Positions 13,153 through 13,301 of a stretch of DNA of 13,301 nucleotides are shown one piece after another (positions within the stretch are counted from its first letter, which is position 1; every line of letters starts with the position of its first letter). Origin of the DNA: PWPR01 sp046542315 (GTDB taxonomy: Bacteria > Bacillota > UBA994 > PWPR01); assembly GCA_046542315.1 (NCBI GenBank), contig JBKHBO010000052.1, forward strand, positions 1 to 13,301, in the 5' to 3' direction. The notes under the pieces are model-generated. The model saw nothing but the letters and a program-made list of their open reading frames with translations, was not told where the DNA came from and did no database searches. Both the position numbers and the translations under genes were made by a program.

Positions 13153-13301
13153 TTAGAGTTTAAAATGACTTTCCCTCTTAGTTTCAGAAAAACTTGACAA
13201 GGTCATGTTTGGTTCTGTCCTGTGATATTCCATGATACAATTTATACAAAGATTGTATTCTTCCATAGTTTCTGTTTGGCCATTGGTAACATACTCAACA
13301 T
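13153..13301 (-). CDS. C-terminal end of an upstream gene (partial)
   Basis: An open frame runs from the window edge to a TAA at 13155-13153 and gives 48 residues. They include 'EEYNLCINCIMEYHR', a CxxC pair that looks like half of a zinc ribbon; the other half would lie outside the window. The two competing frames on this strand hit stops earlier. The strand, spacing and following strong SD suit a gene of the same operon. The start is outside the window and the family cannot be named. Confidence 0.55.
   Translation of the reverse strand, partial: VEYVTNGQTETMEEYNLCINCIMEYHRTEPNMTLSSFSETKRESHFKL

Noticed and set aside
1..13301. CRISPR array, tRNA, insertion sequence or attachment site
   Set aside because: No direct repeats with regular spacing, no tRNA-like folds and no transposase motifs were seen; nearly all bases are coding.
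1..13301. Explaining the CpG loss purely by low GC and AT-rich codon choice
   Set aside because: GpC is common, and CpG is missing across codon boundaries too, where codon choice alone would not remove it.

Overview
The window is a tightly packed, single-strand structural (morphogenesis) module of a contractile-tailed phage or prophage (myovirus). All recognisable genes are on the minus strand, so transcription runs from high to low coordinates. Gaps are a few to about 30 bases, several starts overlap the previous stop, and I see no internal promoter, terminator, tRNA, integrase or repeat array. No stretch above 300 bases lacks a gene. DNA is low in GC (about one third by eye), Shine-Dalgarno (SD) sequences are Firmicute-like (AAAGGAGG, AAGGTGA) and the virion proteins are very rich in Asp and Glu. 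I infer a low-GC, probably salt-adapted Firmicute host (Halanaerobiales-like is a guess). The sequence alone does not show whether this is a prophage or a free phage.

Layout in transcription order. 13301-12456: the end of an unknown gene and three small genes, one with a zinc ribbon. 12451-8881: DNA packaging and head assembly (large terminase, DUF1073-type portal, Mu gpF/SPP1 gp7-like protein). 8874-6992: an accessory block (helix-turn-helix plus metallophosphoesterase protein, an unknown 202-residue protein, and a 39-residue TTG-started zinc ribbon). 6991-4134: DUF2213 prohead protease fused to an acidic scaffold-like tail, a cement-type protein, and the major capsid protein. 4112-2006: a small unknown gene, DUF4054 head-tail connector, gp10-like neck protein, a closure candidate and a tail terminator candidate. 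1991-1: DUF3383 sheath, DUF3277 tube, a two-frame tail assembly chaperone, and the first 15 codons of what should be the tape measure gene.

The most striking signals are compositional. Reading the whole window I find only two CpG dinucleotides (4171-4172 and 7329-7330) where about 300 are expected, while GpC is common. I also find no GATC although GAT occurs about 70 times. CpG is missing at codon boundaries as well as inside codons, so tRNA preference does not explain it; the pattern points to selection against, or mutation of, short DNA words. Other points worth checking are a candidate +1 frameshift at UUU-C (290-287) joining two chaperone ORFs, two internal start sites with SDs in the protease gene, and DxDx(D/N)G loops in capsid and sheath that look like calcium sites.
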